A stretch of DNA of 5,718 nt, from the NCBI GenBank assembly GCA_024683255.1, contig JAIKYL010000184.1, positions 1-5,718 of the forward strand, in the 5' to 3' direction. The notes below the pieces were generated by a model. It had not been told where the DNA came from. It searched no databases and saw nothing but the letters and a program-made list of their open reading frames with translations. The translations under genes were made by a program, and so were the position numbers. Shown here one piece after another: positions 4,626 through 5,718 of this stretch. This stretch comes from Bacteroidales bacterium. GTDB taxonomy: Bacteria; Bacteroidota; Bacteroidia; Bacteroidales; UBA932. Numbering within the stretch: the first letter of the stretch is position 1; each line of letters begins with the position of its first letter.

Positions 4626-5718
4626 TGACCTTTCAAGAAGAAATACTGGCCGGGATTCCGGCCGATAGGCTGCCTGAAGCCAAGCCGTACGATCAGGAGA
4701 TCAACCATGCCCCCAAGCGCAAGGACATCCTTTCGCCAGAGGAGAAGGTGCTGGCACTGAAAAACGCCCTGCGGTACTTCCCGGAGGCACTGCACGCGAA
4801 GCTGGCACCGGAGTTTGCCACAGAGCTGAAGACCTACGGACGCATCTACATGTACCGCTACAGGCCTTCCTATAAGATATATGCAAGGCTGATTGACGAG
4901 TACCCCGCCAAGAGCAGACAAGCGGCTGCCATCATGGCCATGATCCAGAACAACCTGGACGAAAGGGTTGCCCAGCATCCGCACGAGTTAATTATCTACG
5001 GCGGCAACGGCGCCATTTTCCAGAACTGGGCCCAGTACCGTCTGGTAATGCAGTACCTGGCCACCATGACGGACGAGCAGACGCTGGTAATGTACTCCGG
5101 CCACCCGCTGGGCCTTTTCCCCAGCCACAAGGACGCGCCGCGCGTGATTGTGACCAACGGCATGGTTATTCCCAACTACTCCAAGCCGGACGACTGGGAG
5201 CGCTTCAACGCCCTGGGCGTGAGCCAGTACGGACAGATGACGGCCGGAAGCTACATGTACATCGGCCCGCAGGGCATCGTACACGGCACCACCATCACGG
5301 TCATGAACGCGGCCCGCAAAGTGCTGCAGGGTAGGAGATCCCGGGTCAAGCCCGGGATGACGGGGAATGCGCCGGGAATGACGGGGAACGTCATGGCCGA
5401 CTCCGATCGGCCATCTCCTGCAGGAATGCTCTTTGTGACGGCGGGCCTGGGTGGTATGTCGGGTGCCCAGCCCAAGGCCGGCAACATTGCGGGCGTTGTG
5501 AGCGTGACGGCCGAAATCAACCCCAAGGCGGCCGAAAAACGCCACCAGCAGGGCTGGGTGGACGAACTCCACTACAACCTGGACGAACTCCTCCCTCGCA
5601 TCCGGAAAGCGGTGGCCGCCAAGGAAGTGGTTTCCCTGGCCTACGTGGGCAACGTGGTGGACCTCTGGGAACGCCTGGCCGACGAAGATATGCACGTGGA
5701 CCTGGGCAGCGACCAGAC
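4625..5718 (+). CDS. hutU: Urocanate hydratase (urocanase), 3' end beyond window, with in-frame repeat insertion
   Basis: Urocanase adds water to urocanate to give 4-imidazolone-5-propanoate, using tightly bound NAD+ as an electrophile (family knowledge). The window holds 364 full codons, an estimated half to two thirds of the protein. The frame is open throughout. Family segments seen are YGGNGAIFQNWAQY (about residues 126-139), YSGHPLGLFPSHKDAPRV, TNGMVIPNYS, YGQMTAGSYMYIGPQGIVHG (about 203-222), GLGGMSGAQP (274-283) and VDLGSDQT at the window end. The later catalytic half is not visible. Between NAARKVLQG (ending at residue 236) and SPAGMLFVTAG (from about 264) lie about 26-28 residues rich in Gly, Pro, Arg and Met that the family lacks. 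They are encoded by the palindromic element at 5334-5418. ATG overlaps the ftcD stop (TAATG). Whether the insert affects activity cannot be judged from sequence. Confidence 0.95.
   Translation, partial: MTFQEEILAGIPADRLPEAKPYDQEINHAPKRKDILSPEEKVLALKNALRYFPEALHAKLAPEFATELKTYGRIYMYRYRPSYKIYARLIDEYPAKSRQAAAIMAMIQNNLDERVAQHPHELIIYGGNGAIFQNWAQYRLVMQYLATMTDEQTLVMYSGHPLGLFPSHKDAPRVIVTNGMVIPNYSKPDDWERFNALGVSQYGQMTAGSYMYIGPQGIVHGTTITVMNAARKVLQGRRSRVKPGMTGNAPGMTGNVMADSDRPSPAGMLFVTAGLGGMSGAQPKAGNIAGVVSVTAEINPKAAEKRHQQGWVDELHYNLDELLPRIRKAVAAKEVVSLAYVGNVVDLWERLADEDMHVDLGSDQ
5334..5418 (+). repeat. REPIN-like element: two inverted palindromic units inserted in frame in hutU
   Basis: Unit A (5334-5362, plus strand) reads GGAGAT, a 6-base arm CCCGGG, loop TCAAG, arm CCCGGG, ATGACG. 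Unit B (5418-5389, minus strand) reads GGAGAT, arm GGCCGA, loop TCGGAG, arm TCGGCC, ATGACG. Each folds into an 8-bp hairpin, because the AT on either side also pairs. Start, loop edges (TC..AG) and end are shared, while the stem bases differ but still pair. A 26-base spacer separates the units. Head-to-head palindromes of this kind are the REPIN/BIME form of REP sequences, usually moved by RAYT transposases; in-frame palindromic insertions in genes are known from Rickettsia (RPE). Read backwards, the element gives VIPGLTRDL and RHPGLDPGSP. I remember such strings from spurious ORFs over repeats of this type, but have not checked this. Confidence 0.8.
5357..5388 (+). repeat. 21-base-period direct repeat inside the element
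   Basis: ATGACGGGGAA occurs at 5357-5367 and again at 5378-5388, and the bases before each copy (CCCGGG and GCCGGGA) are similar. The tail of unit A thus appears partly duplicated in the spacer. The 21-base step keeps the frame, so hutU encodes PGMTGN twice in a row with a 7-residue period. Confidence 0.65.

Noticed and set aside
5324..5424. CTGCAGG at 5324-5330 and 5418-5424 as a 7-bp target-site duplication flanking the element
   Set aside because: The copies are 94 bases apart, which is not a multiple of three. A clean insertion with this duplication would have shifted the frame. The second copy also overlaps the last base of the element, and CTGCAG is itself palindromic, so the match may be chance.
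4988..5695. Minus-strand open frames across hutU (235 and 91 codons)
   Set aside because: Both are antisense to hutU. The strings RHPGLDPGSP and VIPGLTRDL in them come from the palindromic repeat and do not indicate genes.

Overview
The window looks like part of a Bacteroidota chromosome, probably Bacteroidales; genus and species cannot be resolved. Two things point there. The promoter in front of rplS is a near-perfect Bacteroidota-type promoter (TTTTG, 19 bases, TATCTTTG, read on the minus strand). The genes also mostly lack strong Shine-Dalgarno sites and have A-rich leaders. The coding DNA is GC-rich. The FtcD and HutU proteins resemble the Bacteroidales versions as I remember them.

Left half (1-2778, all genes on the minus strand). 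Reading leftwards, the order is a small orphan HNH nuclease gene, then grpE and dnaJ as a tight heat-shock pair 3 bases apart, then rplS (ribosomal protein L19) with its own promoter, then a tRNA-Arg(ACG) 17 bases beyond rplS. The region before grpE holds two adjacent inverted repeats. One of them resembles a dyad in front of the HNH gene at almost the same distance from the start codon.

Centre (2779-2936). This is a 158-base divergent intergenic region between the HNH gene and ftcD. It holds a short dyad and a weak plus-strand promoter candidate. No window stretch over 300 bases lacks a gene.

Right half (2937-5718, plus strand). ftcD (bifunctional formimidoyltransferase-cyclodeaminase) and hutU (urocanate hydratase, cut off by the window end) overlap by one base (TAATG). 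They form part of a histidine-degradation operon: HutU converts urocanate to imidazolone propionate, and FtcD moves the formimino group of formiminoglutamate onto tetrahydrofolate and releases ammonia. The steps between them (hutI) and before them (hutH) would lie outside the window.

The most notable item is inside hutU. An element of about 85 bases at 5334-5418 is built from two inverted copies of one palindromic unit, the architecture of a REPIN (paired REP sequences). It sits in frame and adds about 26-28 Gly/Pro/Arg-rich residues to the enzyme, just before its conserved GLGGMSGAQP glycine-rich motif. The reading frame stays open from the hutU start to the window end, so the gene appears to have absorbed a palindromic repeat as extra protein sequence.
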